From contig NZ_CP139979.1 in NCBI RefSeq assembly GCF_034424525.1, forward strand, positions 372,001-436,000: a stretch of 64,000 nucleotides of DNA, in the 5' to 3' direction. This document shows, one piece after another, positions 61,502 to 64,000 of this stretch. The DNA comes from Sphingobium yanoikuyae. Its GTDB lineage: Bacteria > Pseudomonadota > Alphaproteobacteria > Sphingomonadales > Sphingomonadaceae. Numbering within the stretch: the first letter of the stretch is position 1; each line of letters opens with the position of its first letter. Both the position numbers and the translations under genes were made by a program. The notes below the pieces were generated by a model, which was not told the origin of the DNA, did no database searches, and saw only the letters and a list, made by a program, of their open reading frames with translations.

Positions 61502-63016
61502 TCATCGCTGCGAGATGAACGCCCGGATATCCGCGCTCAGCTTGCGCAGGTCGTCGGGGCGGACATACATCATGTGGCCGGCATCATAATAATGATACTG
61601 GATCCGCGCGGGATCGAAGCCGGTGCGGCTCATCGCATATTCGGCGCCGAAGAAGGGCGTGGCGAAATCATACCAGCCCTGGCCTACGAATACCTTGAGG
61701 CCGCTATTCTCGCGCAGCGCCTTGCTCAGATAAGGGGCGACGCTGGCGTAAACTTCGCTGTCGCGGCCGCGCTGGCCCTGCAGCTTCCAGTCCCAGCCGC
61801 TGACCCCGCCGATCGTCACATAGCTGCGGTCGGTCTTGTACTTCAGCTCGTCGCGGGCATAGCTGTTCATCGCCGCGGTATAGGCGCCGTCGATCGCGTA
61901 GAAGCTGGGGTCGTTGTCGGGCTCCTCGCCGGCCGCATCATAATCCTTGCCGGTGTAGCGGGTGTCGAGGCGACCGATGGAGACGCCGCGATCGCGCAGC
62001 AATTCCTTGTAGAAACGGCCGGGCGTGATGCGCAGTTCGGCATGGTCGACAAATTGCTCCGACAGGCCGGTGAGGCGGGCGAGTTCGGCACGGACGCTGG
62101 CGCGTTCCTGGTCCGACAACTGATTGCCCTTCAGCAGCGCGGCGGCATAGGGGCCGATCGCGAAGGCGCGGGCCTGCTGGGCGGCTTCGGCCACGGTGGC
62201 GGGCGGATTGCCCATCTTCTTGTGATACCAGGCGGTCGTCGCCATCGAGGGGAGGTTGAGGATATAGGGCATTTCATTGCCCTGCACCTCGGCCGAGGCG
62301 CCGAAGTCGAGGATCGACGAGATCAGGATGATGCCGTTGACCGCGACGTCGTTATAGCCGCCTTCAAGCTCGTTGATCAGCGCGACCGAACGGGTGGTGC
62401 CATAGCTTTCGCCGCCGATATATTTGGGCGAGGACCAGCGGCCATTCTCATTGAGCCACAGGCGGATATAGTCGGCGATCGACTTTGCGTCGGCGGAGAC
62501 GCCCCAATAATCCTTGGGATCCTTCTTGCCGATGGCGTGGGAAAAGCCGGTGCCGACCGGATCGATGAAGACAAGATCGGTGACGTCGAGCAGCGATTCG
62601 GCATTGTCGACCAGCGGATAGGGCGGCGCGCCGTCATCCTGCGCATCGGGCAGCACCACGCGCTTGGGGCCGAAGGCGCCCATGTGCAGCCAGAGCGAGC
62701 CCGAGCCGGGGCCGCCATTATAGAGGAAGGTGATCGGGCGCTTCTTGTCGCCGCCATCCTTGACATAGGCGGTGGCATAGATGGCCGCGAGCGGCTTGCC
62801 ATCCTTGTCCTTCAGATAGGTTTCGCCGGTGGTCGCGGTGTAGCTGATCGCCTTGCCGCCGAACACGCTCTTATGATGGGTGACCGAGACATTGGGGGCG
62901 GGCACGCCAGCTTCGGCGGCCGGTGCCTCATCCTTCTTCTTGTCCCCGTCCTGGGCCTGGACGGCCATAGGCATGATGGCCAGCGCGAGCGCGGCCAGCG
63001 AAATCGTCAAACGCAT
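61502..63016 (-). CDS. S10-family serine carboxypeptidase-like protein
   Basis: This is a 504-aa exported protein (signal SLAALALAIMPMAVQAQ). It has an alpha/beta-hydrolase fold with oxyanion loop FLYNGGPGSGSLWLHMGAFG, nucleophile in YIGGESYGTTRSVALINEL, Asp in QGWYDFATPFFGAEYA and His in YYDAGHMMY. The triad is complete. Such bacterial S10 proteins cut C-terminal residues of peptides in the periplasm. Confidence 0.94.
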   Translation of the reverse strand: MRLTISLAALALAIMPMAVQAQDGDKKKDEAPAAEAGVPAPNVSVTHHKSVFGGKAISYTATTGETYLKDKDGKPLAAIYATAYVKDGGDKKRPITFLYNGGPGSGSLWLHMGAFGPKRVVLPDAQDDGAPPYPLVDNAESLLDVTDLVFIDPVGTGFSHAIGKKDPKDYWGVSADAKSIADYIRLWLNENGRWSSPKYIGGESYGTTRSVALINELEGGYNDVAVNGIILISSILDFGASAEVQGNEMPYILNLPSMATTAWYHKKMGNPPATVAEAAQQARAFAIGPYAAALLKGNQLSDQERASVRAELARLTGLSEQFVDHAELRITPGRFYKELLRDRGVSIGRLDTRYTGKDYDAAGEEPDNDPSFYAIDGAYTAAMNSYARDELKYKTDRSYVTIGGVSGWDWKLQGQRGRDSEVYASVAPYLSKALRENSGLKVFVGQGWYDFATPFFGAEYAMSRTGFDPARIQYHYYDAGHMMYVRPDDLRKLSADIRAFISQR

Positions 63017-63082
63017 TAAGGATGCTCCCCTTTCTTTTGTGGCGCATGCGCTAGCCCAGAGCGGGCGACGCGGGAAGGGGGC

Positions 63083-64000
63083 TCAGCAGGGCTGTTGTCG
63101 CTTTGGCGGGCTTTCGGGCAGGCGCCAGAGCACCGGCAATACGCCGAGCGCCACGATCGCGATCAGCCAGCCGGGGGCCGATGCCCATCCGCTGGCCTGC
63201 GTCAGTTGATGCGACAGATAGGGGGTGAGGCCGCCGAACAGGGCCGTCGCACTGGTGGCGCCAAAGGCGAGGCCACTCAGCCGCCCCTCGCCGGGAAATT
63301 GCTCGGCCGTGGTCACGGCGCCGACCGCGCTCACTGCTCCGCCCAGTGCCGCCAGCAGGGTCGCGCCCAGCAGCGCGCCGCCCAGTGCGCTTCCCTGGGC
63401 CATCAGGGCAAAGAGCAAGGCTGGTAACGCGACGCCGGCGAGTGCCAGCGCGACCAGCACCGGCCGCCGCCCGATCCGGTCGGACAGGGCGCCGACCAGC
63501 GGCGTCACCAATATCACCACCAGTGCCGCCAGCGTCGAGAGTGTCAGCGCATCGGCCTCGCCCATGCGGCCAGTCCCGATCAGGAAGCTCGGCACATAGA
63601 CGATGCCGACATAATAGGTGATCGACCCCAGCGCCGAAATGGCAAAGCCGCGGCCGATCGCTGGCCGATAGGCGCGCAGGCTGAGGCGCAGCGGCTGGGC
63701 CGGGATGCTGCCACGGGCGCGCTGCGCCAGGAAATCGGGCGATTCCTCGATCCGCGACCGTGCCAGCAGGATGAGCGCCGCCAACCCTGCGCCGACCAGA
63801 AAGGGAATGCGCCAGCCCCAGTCGGCCAGCGCCGTCTCGTCCAGCAGCGCCACGGTCAGGGCGGACAGCGCCACTGCCAGCAGCCCGCCGACCTCGCTCG
63901 CCGCTGACGCCAGGGATGTGATGAGCCCCCGCCGGCCGGGCGGCGCCCCTTCCAGCAGATAGGCGACGACGCCGGTATATTCGCCCCCGACCGAGAAGGC
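63083..64000 (-). CDS. MFS transporter, MHS-type, N-terminus outside window
   Basis: This is the C-terminal 305 residues of a 12-TM symporter. It begins in the loop after TM4 (FSVGGEYTGVVAYLLEGAP, then RRGLITSLASAASEVGG), typical of the metabolite:H+ symporter subgroup (ProP/KgtP-like). A second motif, PLVGALSDRIGRRPVLV, marks the second half. The start lies right of the window. Substrate not predictable. Confidence 0.9.
   Translation of the reverse strand, partial: AFSVGGEYTGVVAYLLEGAPPGRRGLITSLASAASEVGGLLAVALSALTVALLDETALADWGWRIPFLVGAGLAALILLARSRIEESPDFLAQRARGSIPAQPLRLSLRAYRPAIGRGFAISALGSITYYVGIVYVPSFLIGTGRMGEADALTLSTLAALVVILVTPLVGALSDRIGRRPVLVALALAGVALPALLFALMAQGSALGGALLGATLLAALGGAVSAVGAVTTAEQFPGEGRLSGLAFGATSATALFGGLTPYLSHQLTQASGWASAPGWLIAIVALGVLPVLWRLPESPPKRQQPC

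Overview
The window looks like a sphingomonad chromosome (Alphaproteobacteria, probably Sphingobium or a close relative). This is inferred from the high GC content, the proteins typical of sphingomonads (DUF6488, a DUF6771-like protein, the HPr-rel-A cluster, a PstA with a long N-terminal extension) and the core gene order. No rRNA is present. There is one tRNA and no CRISPR array.

Left part, 1-30.66 kb: accessory island. It opens with a metal-efflux cluster on the + strand: czcB (cut by the window edge), czcA, a lipoprotein, a His-rich small protein, a HupE/UreJ membrane protein, a membrane-anchored protein and a DUF6488 gene. The last gene is split exactly by an IS66 element with an 8-bp target duplication. 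Next come a structured leader and a reverse transcriptase fused to a trypsin-like protease (a retron with a protease effector), then a block of small unrecognised genes. An IS256-family element (14244-17252) splits another small gene and itself carries an IS110-group element. At 17.3-23.4 kb lies a Tn7-like transposition operon, tnsA-tnsB-tniB(tnsC)-tniQ, on the - strand. Facing it across a perfect 20-bp inverted repeat is a gene for a TnsB-like protein that has lost two of its three catalytic acids. A putative ADP-ribosyltransferase follows. Then comes an IS3-family element with an IS1111-group element inside it, a broken second copy of the TnsB-like N-terminal domain, an ArsR-type regulator and two unknown genes. 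The island stops at the 3' end of a tRNA-Arg(TCT) gene.

Right part, 30.7-64 kb: ordinary chromosome. It contains yhhQ, a PAS-GGDEF cyclase, truA-fmt, recR, a TetR-controlled Rieske oxygenase, def, and a HscC-type Hsp70 with a J-like partner. It also has the complete phosphate regulon phoR-pstSCAB-phoU-phoB behind a Pho box. Further on are an HPr-rel-A cluster (PqqD-like, HprK-like kinase, nucleotidyltransferase) with a Tat-exported protein and a glycosyltransferase next to it, the divergent bdcR/bdcA pair, chrA, a PAP2-family membrane protein, an M20 amidohydrolase, a DUF2279 protein, an S10 peptidase and an MHS-type transporter cut by the right edge.

The most unusual items are the catalytically dead TnsB paralogue with its shared inverted repeat, the RT-protease retron, the candidate ADP-ribosyltransferase, and two IS nests in which an IS110-family element (each with a candidate bridge RNA region) sits inside another IS.
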